A stretch of DNA of 64,000 nt, from assembly GCA_003330885.1 (NCBI GenBank), contig CP030277.1, positions 434,001 to 498,000 of the forward strand, in the 5' to 3' direction. The translations under genes and the position numbers were made by a program. This DNA is from Rhodobiaceae bacterium (GTDB lineage: Bacteria; Pseudomonadota; Alphaproteobacteria; Parvibaculales; Parvibaculaceae). The notes below the pieces were generated by a model. The model was not told the origin of the DNA. It searched no databases and saw nothing but the letters and a program-made list of their open reading frames with translations. This document shows, piece after piece, positions 1-7,657 of this stretch; within the stretch, counting starts at the first letter, position 1; each line of letters begins with the position of its first letter.

Positions 1-458
1 GCCATGGAGACGGCCTGCTGAATGTTTCCCCCAAGACTTGAATTGGCAACTCTGTTCAGCAGGGAATCGCGGGCCGGCATAGTGAAGGCGCCAAGCGCTG
101 CGAGAACAATCGCGTAGCCGATCAGGACTTCGTAGCTTAAGTAGCCGCCAAAATAGAGGACAGCCAGGGCGATGGGTGCGAGGCCGGCTGCCAGCTGTAG
201 TCGCATCAAGTACCGACGAAGTTCTTTTCTGTCTGCGGTCGCACCGCCAAACAGACCCAGTATGAGCATGGGCAGCATGGCGAACATTTGTGCCACGCCG
301 GTGAGTGCTGCGCTTTCGTTCAGGACAAAGACAAGCAGCCAGGGAAAGAGAACCGTCTGCACGCCACCGGAAAAGAAATAGGCGGAGACGCCGCCCATAT
401 ACCAATGCAGGTCGGATCGCCCATGCGGCTCAGATTGATTGCTAGTTTCTGTCGACAC
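1..458 (-). CDS. MFS transporter, partial (C-terminal part lies outside the window)
   Basis: An open frame reads leftward from a GTG codon at 458 and leaves the window at base 1, giving about 152 residues. An AAGGA Shine-Dalgarno stands about 8 bases before the GTG. The product starts with a short polar tail, then hydrophobic helices. It carries FLFP-type and GGATADR motifs near helix 2 and an MPARDSLLNRVA motif, all shared with the next two genes upstream, so it is a paralogue of them. The family (drug/siderophore-exporter-like MFS of the inner membrane) is recognised from these motifs; the substrate is unknown. It is probably the last visible gene of the leftward MFS array. The start is an inference from the ribosome site, and the end is not visible. 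Confidence 0.8.
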   Translation of the reverse strand, partial: MSTETSNQSEPHGRSDLHWYMGGVSAYFFSGGVQTVLFPWLLVFVLNESAALTGVAQMFAMLPMLILGLFGGATADRKELRRYLMRLQLAAGLAPIALAVLYFGGYLSYEVLIGYAIVLAALGAFTMPARDSLLNRVANSSLGGNIQQAVSM

Positions 459-546
459 AGGGGATTCCTTAGGCACGAACACTCTTCAAGGCCTATGCTG
501 AATGGACGTTCAGCGCAAGGCTCAGCGACATCTTACGGATGAACAG

Positions 547-1755
547 TCACTCTGCCGCTGCGGAAACGACGGGCGAGCGCAAGCTCCAGATGGGGCTGAA
601 CAGGCATGCCAGCAACAGCATGACAATCATACCCGCCGCCGGCAGCAGCACAGCATTTTGCGGCCCCCACAATTCGATCAGGAACCCCGAAATGAGAGCG
701 CCGATGGGCCCGCCACCAAGCACACCCATCTGGAAGACAGCAAGAATGCGGCCGCGATGACTGGCAGGCGCTGATTCTTGAATGATGGTGCGGTTCATGG
801 TCATGGCGACACCACCCCCGCAACCCCACGCAAAGGTTGCGAGCGACAGGGCCCAGAAAGTGGGAACGAAACCAAATGACGCCATCACAAAAGCACCGAA
901 ACCCAAAGCCAGAACAAGAGCGCGTCCCTGCCGTTCAATCCCGCCAATGCGGCCAATGAGCATCGCCGTGAAAACAATGCCGCACATCATGAAGATGTTC
1001 ACGATTGCGATATCACGCGCAAGGTTTTCACCAGCCTCGAAAATATCCCGTACAATGAATGGCAGGACGACCTGGGCTGTTCCAAAAAACAAAACCCCAA
1101 TACCAAACACCATCGCTGTCGGGGTTAGAAGGCGTGGGTCACGGGCAACTTCTCGAAACCCGTCAATGATCGCAGCAAGAGACGGCGCCGTGGCACCTTC
1201 AGGTTCATGGGTCGGCAGGCGAAGGGCGAGCAAAGCCCCGGTCCACAAGAGAGCGATTTGAGACAGGAAAATAACCGCAATACCAATAAAAGGCTCAAGG
1301 GCAGCAAGCCCGAAGCCAAGCATCTGTGCGCCAAACTGACAGATGGTTGCGATCATCACGGCTTTTTGGATTTTCCCGTCAGCGATATGGGTGAGCAGAG
1401 AGTCACGCGCTGGAATGATAAAGGCACCTGCGACGCCCATGGCGAGCGCATAGATGATCAGGACTTCATAGGTGAGCGCACCCATGAGATGCGCTATCAA
1501 AATACCAAGTGCTGGAAGACCTGAGAGGAAATGCACCAGGATCAATATCCGGCGCCCATCCACATGATCCGCCGTCGCGCCACCAACCATGATCAACAAC
1601 ATGGTCGGAAGAAAGAGCGCCATCATGGCAAAGCCGAGTTCAGCTGGCCCCAAAGCCAACTGACCAGTGACCAGGAACGGAAACAGCACCGTTTGAATGC
1701 CAATGGCGCCAAACCAGGTGACAAGGCCGCCGAAATAGAGGTTCATCGGGCGCAT
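547..1755 (-). CDS. MFS transporter (second of three tandem paralogues)
   Basis: The product is about 402 residues, a usual MFS length, with around 12 hydrophobic segments. It has the same landmarks as its neighbours: an FPFLV segment after helix 1, GGATADH in the helix 2-3 loop, PARDSLLTHIA before helix 5 and a Gly-rich region late in the protein. The open frame extends 39 codons further upstream, but that would overlap the preceding gene. ATG at 1755 has an AAAGGA site about 9 bases ahead and leaves a 26-base gap, so I chose it. An inner-membrane proton-driven exporter role follows from the family; the substrate is not predictable. It is co-oriented with two paralogues, which suggests one operon. 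Confidence 0.85.
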   Translation of the reverse strand: MRPMNLYFGGLVTWFGAIGIQTVLFPFLVTGQLALGPAELGFAMMALFLPTMLLIMVGGATADHVDGRRILILVHFLSGLPALGILIAHLMGALTYEVLIIYALAMGVAGAFIIPARDSLLTHIADGKIQKAVMIATICQFGAQMLGFGLAALEPFIGIAVIFLSQIALLWTGALLALRLPTHEPEGATAPSLAAIIDGFREVARDPRLLTPTAMVFGIGVLFFGTAQVVLPFIVRDIFEAGENLARDIAIVNIFMMCGIVFTAMLIGRIGGIERQGRALVLALGFGAFVMASFGFVPTFWALSLATFAWGCGGGVAMTMNRTIIQESAPASHRGRILAVFQMGVLGGGPIGALISGFLIELWGPQNAVLLPAAGMIVMLLLACLFSPIWSLRSPVVSAAAE

Positions 1756-1781
1756 TGCATCCTGTCCTTTCCGGATCTTAT

Positions 1782-3005
1782 TCAGGTGGCGTCGTGGGTA
1801 TGGACTGTCCACAGCCGAGATTTTAGCATAAGGCATGCCAAAACCAGTGTCATCCCGATGACGGAAAACCACATTGTTTGGTGGGGGCCAATAAGATCAG
1901 CAAGCACACCCATTATGAGTGAGCCCAAGGGGGCCCCTCCTGCGAACCCTAGCTGGAAGATTGATAATGCTCGTCCGCGGAACGCCTCTTCTGCTTCCGC
2001 CTGAACGATTGTTCGACCCAACACCATGACGCAGCCAGCGCCGAGGCCCCACGCAAAGGCCAGAAGGCAGAAGGCCCAATAGGGGGGCTCGAATGTATAT
2101 CCAAAGACAACGAGGACGCCCAGGAAGAGGGCAATCATGACACCTCGTCCGCGGCGCGCGACGTGTCCGAAGCGGAGAAGAAAAAGCGTCGAGATGATTG
2201 TCGCGCCCCAAAAGAATATGTTCGCAACACCAAGTTCGAGGGCGTCATCCCCTGGGTAGAAGTCCCGAACAATCAGGGGGAAAAGAACCAGGATCGCCCC
2301 CACGTAAAAAACGCCGACGGCAAACATGGCCGCGATCACGGGTGCCAGTACATCTGATTTCATCACATAAGTGAGGCCATCTTTCATCGCTTGCAGACGG
2401 GAAGGGTGGACGACGTCATCGCCTGCTTTCTTCGGCAGCTGACGCGCGGCGAGACCCCCGCCAAGAATGACAAGTGATTGGATGGTGAAGAGAAGGGCGA
2501 AGCCGACTTTGCTGGCGAATATCGCAAGGCTCATGCCAGCAAGTTGTGTCGTTTGTTGAACGGCGAGCGCGAGCGTCACTGCTTTCTGCACGTTTGATCC
2601 GGCAACACGCGTGAGTGTTGCATCGCGTGCCGGCATCGCAAATGCAGTCGCTGTGCCCATGCACAATCCATACGCAACCAAAAGCTCAAAACTCAAAAAA
2701 TCAAGGTTGAGAGCCGACGCCAGGGCAAGCGGCGGGAGCGCGGCAAAAAGGTGGATGCGAAACAATATCGTTCTTGGGTCTCCCCGGTCAGCTGTCGCGC
2801 CTCCAAGGAGCATGAACAGCAGGGCAGGCATGGAAAGAGCCACTTGAGCAATGCCGAGCCGGGTGCCTGTTTCGTTTAGAACGTTGGTGACCAGGATGGG
2901 AAACAAGACAAATTGCAAGCCGATGCTGGAAAACCAGGTGGCTTGTCCCACCATGTACCACCTGAGTAACCCGCTGGAACTGGTTTGCTCGTCGTTTGCT
3001 GCCAT
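1782..3005 (-). CDS. MFS transporter (first of three tandem paralogues)
   Basis: The product is 407 residues and hydrophobic, with a short polar N-terminus rich in Ser and Thr. It carries FVLFPILV, LGGATADRGD, MPARDATLTRVAG and a late Gly-rich helix, matching the two MFS genes that follow it. The ATG is preceded by a GAGGGGGA purine run at good spacing. The gene is the promoter-proximal member of the tandem set, with 174 bases between it and the next gene upstream. The inner-membrane transporter role is from the family. Three related pumps in a row suggest gene duplication and substrate diversification, or a hetero-oligomeric or redundant efflux function; which of these applies cannot be read from sequence. 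Confidence 0.85.
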   Translation of the reverse strand: MAANDEQTSSSGLLRWYMVGQATWFSSIGLQFVLFPILVTNVLNETGTRLGIAQVALSMPALLFMLLGGATADRGDPRTILFRIHLFAALPPLALASALNLDFLSFELLVAYGLCMGTATAFAMPARDATLTRVAGSNVQKAVTLALAVQQTTQLAGMSLAIFASKVGFALLFTIQSLVILGGGLAARQLPKKAGDDVVHPSRLQAMKDGLTYVMKSDVLAPVIAAMFAVGVFYVGAILVLFPLIVRDFYPGDDALELGVANIFFWGATIISTLFLLRFGHVARRGRGVMIALFLGVLVVFGYTFEPPYWAFCLLAFAWGLGAGCVMVLGRTIVQAEAEEAFRGRALSIFQLGFAGGAPLGSLIMGVLADLIGPHQTMWFSVIGMTLVLACLMLKSRLWTVHTHDAT

Positions 3006-3179
3006 TTGGTCCCCCTCGTCGCTGATCTTGGCGCGACCAGGTCATTCCTCAATAAACCATGTGACAGGGATGTGAAACTTTTGAATTGCAACCGATTCGC
3101 TGAAACCCTCACCAAAGAGGTAAGTCATCTGAATGAGGACCGCAGCGTGCCGCCCGATGAGAACACCAAAAGCAATCGT

Positions 3180-3845
3180 TTAACGGGTGGCTTTGACCAT
3201 CGCATCATAGCGGTGAACGGCGCTGGGTCGGTCTGAGTGGAGCGCAGTCATCATTGCCTCAGCGACGGTCTTTGCGTCTATGCCCCGGTATTTCCTAAAA
3301 GGACCCTGTAATCCGAGATTGAGCATGGGGGTGAGGGCGGCCGCCAACTGCTCAGCAGGACGAGATTCGGTGCGCTCGCCCAGCAAAACGCCCGGCTGGA
3401 AGATGTGGGTTGAGGCGAAACCAAGGTCACGTATCGCCGTCTCGGTTTCGCCTTTTACTCTGGAATAAAAGATGGGCGACTTAGGGTCTGCGCCAACGGC
3501 TGATACGAGTGCGAACTTTGTTGCGCCTGCCGCAAGCGCTGCGCGGGCAAACGCCGTTTCATAGTCATAATCCACTTTGCGGAATGCTTCTTTGCTGCCC
3601 GCCTTCTTAATGGTGGTGCCCAACGCACAATAGGCTTCGTCAGCACGAATACCCGACTGACTGACGGCGATTTCCAACTGATCAAAATCAGCCACAAGAT
3701 TGCTCAGCTTGTCGTGTGTGCGATCAAGCGGGCGCCGCGTAAGTGCAATTACCTTTTCATGAGAAGGAGAAGAGAGGAGCAGGTCAAGCAGATGGCTACC
3801 GATAAGGCCGGTGGCACCTGCAATAAGGGCGGTTGGTTTGGTCAT
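3180..3845 (-). CDS. NAD(P)-binding SDR-like protein (HTATIP2/YbjT-like)
   Basis: The product is 221 residues, the usual size of the atypical SDR / NAD(P)H-binding family that includes HTATIP2 and yeast Fmp52-like proteins. The dinucleotide motif GATGLIG sits at residues 10-16, followed by a basic TRRP segment after the second strand that usually selects NADP. A YCALGTTIKKAGS stretch and an LVSAVGA segment match the family. No typical YxxxK catalytic pair is obvious, so it may bind a cofactor without being a classic dehydrogenase. It lies 32 bases after the HTH-citrate synthase gene on the same strand and ahead of the MFS array, so co-transcription with the former is likely. Substrate unknown. 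Confidence 0.75.
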   Translation of the reverse strand: MTKPTALIAGATGLIGSHLLDLLLSSPSHEKVIALTRRPLDRTHDKLSNLVADFDQLEIAVSQSGIRADEAYCALGTTIKKAGSKEAFRKVDYDYETAFARAALAAGATKFALVSAVGADPKSPIFYSRVKGETETAIRDLGFASTHIFQPGVLLGERTESRPAEQLAAALTPMLNLGLQGPFRKYRGIDAKTVAEAMMTALHSDRPSAVHRYDAMVKATR

Positions 3846-3877
3846 AGGAAAAGCCTACCGGAAATAGGAATAGTGTG

Positions 3878-5104
3878 TCACCGGGGTGTCGGTCCCGTAT
3901 AGCGGGCGCGGGGGCGAATAAGACCCGGGCGCATTTGTTGTTCAATAGCGTGGGCGATTAGGCCAGCAGTGCGACCAAGCGCAAAGAGAGAAAGCGCCGA
4001 GCCCCGGGGAAGGTCGTAGGTCACGCAAAGTGCCGCCAGGGCCAGATCAATATTGGGTTTGATGCCAGCAGAACTCTTCATGGTTTCAATGACCTGGCTC
4101 ATTTGCGCAAACGTCTTAGTGTCCCCACGGTGCTCCGCCATGAGGCGCATCAGAACTTTTGCCCGCGGGTCCCCATTTGGATAGAGCCAGTGGGAAAAGC
4201 CCGGCATAGGTTCTTGATCTCGTAAACGTTGGCGAACACTTTCGGCCGGGTTGTCGCTTTCAGCCAAGTCATGCAACAGGTTTTCAGTGCGCCTCGAAAT
4301 GCCACCATGTTTGGAGCCTTGAAGGGCGGCCATACCTGCCATCACGGCTCCATAGAGTGTGGTGCCTGCGGCTGCTGTCGTGCGCGCGGTAAAGGCCGAC
4401 GCATTCAGTTCATGATCCGCACAAAGGACAAGCGCGGCGCGAATAGCGTCCGCCGTTGTCGCGTCAGTGCCCCACGCCCGTTGCAGCTGCAGGTGAACAG
4501 GGTCAGCAGAGGGCGCCTGGTCAGCGATGGTTGCTGCAACAAGGCGGATGATTTTGACGCCGGTCGCAGCCAGCCCTTCTGGCGTTGTATTGAAAAGAGT
4601 TGTGTCGAGCGTCCCTGCGATGGGAAGCGCCGTGAGGGCCCGGTCAACCGGAGGCAGGTTGCCTGGAATGTCCGGGAGCTCGGGCGGTAGGACATCGTCC
4701 TGAAAGGGATCACCTGCGCAATCCCAGAGCAGAGTGGCGATGCTCTCCAGGGAACTGTGCGCTGCAAGCTCTGTAACATCTGATCCGCGATAATAGAGCC
4801 GTCCGTCCGCAATAAGGGTGATCGCGGAATCAAGGAGCGGTTGTCCTGAATTGAGCGTGTAGCCCGCATCTCCTGGTGGCACCCGCGCTTCATCCAGCTT
4901 GGAAGTGCGCCGGTCTTTGAGACCCCGCACATCTTCAGCCCTGTAGCGGCGGGCGCGAGAGTTTGGCACGGGTTCTGAGCGAATAAGATCCCGGCTCACA
5001 TAGGCATAGAGGGTCGGCAGGCTCACCCCCAATTCAGCCGCAGCTTCCTTGGCGTTTAGATAAAGAGCCTCTTCCTCGGATGGTGCATTTACCAAGTTAT
5101 TCAT
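3878..5104 (-). CDS. Helix-turn-helix / citrate synthase fusion protein
   Basis: The product is 408 residues. Residues about 14-68 form a MerR/excisionase-type winged helix: an AKEAAAELGVS helix, a LPTLYAYVSR recognition helix, then a RRYRAEDV wing. The rest is a citrate synthase core. The three residues expected of the fold are present: His266 in GSKHGG, His305 in GFSHWLYPNGDPR and Asp353 in PNIDLAL. A citrate-synthase-like reaction on oxaloacetate and acetyl- or propionyl-CoA is therefore plausible. The DNA-binding domain suggests the protein may also sense that chemistry and regulate a promoter. A second citrate synthase gene diverges from it across 138 bases, and a palindrome lies 4-20 bases before this start codon. 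Regulation by the protein itself is inference. Confidence 0.85.
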   Translation of the reverse strand: MNNLVNAPSEEEALYLNAKEAAAELGVSLPTLYAYVSRDLIRSEPVPNSRARRYRAEDVRGLKDRRTSKLDEARVPPGDAGYTLNSGQPLLDSAITLIADGRLYYRGSDVTELAAHSSLESIATLLWDCAGDPFQDDVLPPELPDIPGNLPPVDRALTALPIAGTLDTTLFNTTPEGLAATGVKIIRLVAATIADQAPSADPVHLQLQRAWGTDATTADAIRAALVLCADHELNASAFTARTTAAAGTTLYGAVMAGMAALQGSKHGGISRRTENLLHDLAESDNPAESVRQRLRDQEPMPGFSHWLYPNGDPRAKVLMRLMAEHRGDTKTFAQMSQVIETMKSSAGIKPNIDLALAALCVTYDLPRGSALSLFALGRTAGLIAHAIEQQMRPGLIRPRARYTGPTPR

Positions 5105-5107
5105 ATG

Positions 5108-5124
5108 TTGATTAGCTTAATCAA
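5108..5124. promoter_or_regulatory. Candidate operator palindrome for the HTH-citrate synthase gene
   Basis: The sequence TTGATTA-GCT-TAATCAA is a perfect 7-base inverted repeat with a 3-base spacer. It lies immediately before the start codon of the leftward HTH-citrate synthase gene and inside the only intergenic space shared with the divergent citrate synthase. MerR-like and other HTH dimers bind such sites, so autoregulation is the simplest reading. It resembles an FNR site but its half-sites are 7 rather than 4 bases apart. Confidence 0.5.
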
Positions 5125-5242
5125 GATTGACCATGTCTGCAAGTCTATTCATGTTGCACTGCAGAAAGAAGAGGCGGCAGGCCCCTGAGCAAGACGTGCT
5201 CTCGAGCTGAAAACCCCCTCAAGCTGAAAGAAGGAGAAGCAC

Positions 5243-6361
5243 ATGAGCAAGAACGAAGAGACCAAAGCGTCAAATGGCTCAGCTGGTGGCCTCGAAGGCA
5301 TCGTGGCGGCAGAGACTGCCTTGAGCCGGGTGGACGGAGCAGCAGGTCGCTTGATCATTGCCGGGCGCGATCTGCCGGATCTTGCCGAGACATTGAGTTT
5401 CGAGGGCGTCACAGCCGCACTCTGGTCAACGGCAGGCAGACCCTGCAGCGCGGAAGAAGCTCGTAAGGCCTTGGGGCAGGCCCGTTTTGAGGCGTTCGAT
5501 CTTGTGCCGGCACTTCTCGAAGCAGGCAAAGGCCTCACAATTACCGAAGCGCTGCGGATCGGGTTGAGCCTGTTGCCGGATGTCCATGCAACCGAGGCCC
5601 ATGTGCGGTTGGTGGCCTCAATGCCGGTCTTTGTGGCAGCGCTAGCACGGGCAGCGGATGGCAAGGCACCGGTTAAGCCGGACGCCGCGCGCCCCCACGC
5701 CGAAGATTACCTGCACATGTTGCATGGCGAGGAACCAGCCGCGGATGCCGTTGATGCGATGGACAAATATCTTGTGACGGTGAGCGATCATGGCATGAAC
5801 GCCTCCACCTTCACCGCCCGTGTTGTCGCCTCAACAGCCGCTGAACAGGTGTCGTCGGTCCTGGCAGCTCTCTGTGCTCTGAAAGGTCCGCTCCACGGTG
5901 GCGCCCCCGGTCCCGTTTTGGACATGCTGGATGATATCGGCGACACCCAGAACATTGAGCCCTGGCTGCGGGAAGCGGTGATGGCGGGGGACCGGCTGAT
6001 GGGGTTTGGCCATCGGGTCTACCGGGTGCGCGATCCGCGTGCAGATGTGCTTGGTGTTGCGATTAAAAGCCTCAAAGGTGTCGAAGAGCGCACAGCCTTT
6101 GCAAGGCAGGTTGAGGCAACGGCGAAGGCAGTCCTCAAAGAACTGAAACCCCACCGGCCCCTCGACACGAATGTTGAGTTTTATACAGCGCTGTTGCTTG
6201 AAGCGTTGGCCATCCCACGCGATGCCTTCACACCAACCTTTGCGGTTGGGCGAGTAGCAGGCTGGACGGCGCATATTATGGAGCAGGAGGCGATAGGCCG
6301 CCTGATCCGGCCATCAGCGCGCTATGTGGGCAAACTGCCGGATGATCTGGAAGTCGCGTAG
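5243..6361 (+). CDS. Citrate/2-methylcitrate synthase family protein
   Basis: The product is 372 residues with the type II-like citrate synthase core and no DNA-binding domain. The start has an AGAAGGAGAAG site 4 bases ahead. His218 lies in KGPLHGGA and His257 in GFGHRVYRVRDPRAD, both as in active enzymes. The third catalytic position, normally Asp in an NVDF motif, is Glu312 in NVEFYTALLL. The C-terminal arginine region (GRLIRPSARYVG) is conserved. It probably condenses an acyl-CoA with oxaloacetate or a related keto acid. The divergent partner at 3878-5104 may regulate it. Whether Glu312 supports normal turnover, changes specificity or marks a distinct subfamily is not known from sequence. 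Confidence 0.85.
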   Translation: MSKNEETKASNGSAGGLEGIVAAETALSRVDGAAGRLIIAGRDLPDLAETLSFEGVTAALWSTAGRPCSAEEARKALGQARFEAFDLVPALLEAGKGLTITEALRIGLSLLPDVHATEAHVRLVASMPVFVAALARAADGKAPVKPDAARPHAEDYLHMLHGEEPAADAVDAMDKYLVTVSDHGMNASTFTARVVASTAAEQVSSVLAALCALKGPLHGGAPGPVLDMLDDIGDTQNIEPWLREAVMAGDRLMGFGHRVYRVRDPRADVLGVAIKSLKGVEERTAFARQVEATAKAVLKELKPHRPLDTNVEFYTALLLEALAIPRDAFTPTFAVGRVAGWTAHIMEQEAIGRLIRPSARYVGKLPDDLEVA

Positions 6362-6386
6362 CAGGAGACGAACGATACCGGTCCCG

Positions 6387-6854
6387 CTAGCACGGGTCGA
6401 TTGAATCAAACGCTCTCTGGATGAGCCGGATCGCGGGCTCATCCAACAATTCCGGGTGCCACTCACCAAAGCGGACAATCTGCCGCTCCAGCTGTTCATA
6501 GGTTGCAGCGCGCGGCACGAGCGCACATTGAAAGCGGTCGGCCTCATCGTTTGGGTGCACTTTCCGTGTTCCCTCATTCACCTGCATCGCATGCAGACTG
6601 GCGAAGAACCCGCTGACATATTGACGACAATAGCGTGCTTTCCCGGTGATGCCTTCGCCCGGGCGTTCGAGTTCCTGATCAATGGCCTGCTGGCAGAAGT
6701 TTTGTAGGTCGCGCCCTGTTTCAACCCGTGTTCGTGCATCGGCAAGATCAAAGGGAGCTGTGACAGCAATGGCTATTGCGGCGACCAGCCACAATCGAAC
6801 GAACCGGCCGGGATGACCTGGGCTTACTCGTCGAAATCTGTCCATCGCTCCCAC
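6387..6854 (-). CDS. Rap1a/Tai-like immunity-family exported protein
   Basis: The product is 155 residues from GTG at 6854; an ATG at 6845 is an alternative. It has a basic N-terminus, a hydrophobic stretch (LWLVAAIAIAVTAPF) and then a soluble domain. The pattern FCQQAID, later CRQYVSGFFAS and a C-terminal helix YEQLERQIVRFGEWHPELLDEPA fits the Rap1a/Tai immunity-protein fold, which neutralises secreted amidase effectors in the periplasm of other bacteria. The paired cysteines support an exported location. No effector or type VI gene is visible nearby, so the role is uncertain. It overlaps the end of the small gene upstream by 31 bases, implying translational coupling. Confidence 0.55.
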   Translation of the reverse strand: MGAMDRFRRVSPGHPGRFVRLWLVAAIAIAVTAPFDLADARTRVETGRDLQNFCQQAIDQELERPGEGITGKARYCRQYVSGFFASLHAMQVNEGTRKVHPNDEADRFQCALVPRAATYEQLERQIVRFGEWHPELLDEPAIRLIQRAFDSIDPC

Positions 6855-7048
6855 AGGCCTTCAGCGCATTCGCGAGATGTCATTTGGCTCGTGACCAATC
6901 GCATCGGTCTTTCAGCAATGCTCCCCAAGGTGTCTTCAGCCATCTCTTGAGCGAGCGCGCGACACGGATCAAGGGTGCTATAGGTTCCGTAGAACACGCC
7001 CCCTATGGCGATCGCCAGCAGAGCCAGGCCGCTGATTATAGTTCGCAT
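6824..7048 (-). CDS. Small single-pass membrane or exported protein
   Basis: The product is 74 residues, starting at ATG with a GGGGGG run before it. An N-terminal hydrophobic segment (about residues 4-20) is followed by a polar region with cysteines at CRALAQEMAED and RECAEGLW. The two cysteines and the hydrophobic leader suggest a periplasmic domain held by a disulphide. It is the first gene of a two-gene leftward unit with the Rap1a-like protein, which it overlaps by 31 bases. I do not recognise a family. Confidence 0.5.
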   Translation of the reverse strand: MRTIISGLALLAIAIGGVFYGTYSTLDPCRALAQEMAEDTLGSIAERPMRLVTSQMTSRECAEGLWERWTDFDE

Positions 7049-7130
7049 TTTATTCCCCCCAAAAAGAGACCCGCATTGTGAAAGCTCGGCCTTTTGGCAC
7101 GGGCATTTTCTATCACTCTGGTCTCAAGCC

Positions 7131-7457
7131 TTAGTAGTCGATACCGGTCGTTTCATTGCCCTCATTAAGGATCGACCGATCATCAAATCGCGAGCGACTG
7201 CCACCGCATGATCCGTACCCGTCTCCCCAACCGGTACGGTAAGCAGCTTCACTCTCATAAAGGGCTTTGTTGCGGTGGATCGTTTCGTCAAAGCCAGACA
7301 CTTGAGTGTGAGACGACTGACAGCCATCTGAATGTCCGGCCTTATAGAGGGGATTCTGCAGTAGTTGCGGGTCCCGCTCGAAAGCACAAGCGGCCAACCC
7401 CAAGGCAGCTCCCAACAAAACAATTAGAGATAGCGGTTTTACGCGACGCACGATCAT
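7131..7457 (-). CDS. Small lipoprotein
   Basis: The product is 108 residues. A basic start (VRRVKP), a hydrophobic core and an LAAC lipobox near residues 21-24 identify a signal peptidase II substrate. The mature part is short and rich in Gly, Ser, Tyr and charged residues, with repeated aromatic motifs YKAGHSDGC, YRTGWGDGYGSC. Its cysteines probably form disulphides in the periplasm. Nothing else in it is recognised. It shares orientation with the two small exported proteins that follow it, 82 bases away. Confidence 0.6.
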   Translation of the reverse strand: MIVRRVKPLSLIVLLGAALGLAACAFERDPQLLQNPLYKAGHSDGCQSSHTQVSGFDETIHRNKALYESEAAYRTGWGDGYGSCGGSRSRFDDRSILNEGNETTGIDY

Positions 7458-7657
7458 AACAAGTCTCTTTCACTATGGTCGGCGCCGAAATGCCAACCGG
7501 CCCGCGGTTCCTCCGCGAAAGCGAGAGGTTATCGGACTTTGGGGATCGACGCCAATCTGCAGATGGGACCGAATGCGAAGGGTCATATTCACACCATTTT
7601 AAGCCTCAAATGGTTGCATGAGGGCTGAATTAAGCTGCCAATTTGGGGATTTGCATC

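Noticed and set aside
5108-5124. FNR box reading of TTGATTAGCTTAATCAA
   Set aside because: The TTGAT and ATCAA half-sites are 7 bases apart rather than 4, so it does not fit FNR; the full 7-base dyad suits another dimer better.
6008-6274. Minus-strand frame inside the second citrate synthase gene
   Set aside because: It is contained in a gene with clear catalytic motifs on the opposite strand.
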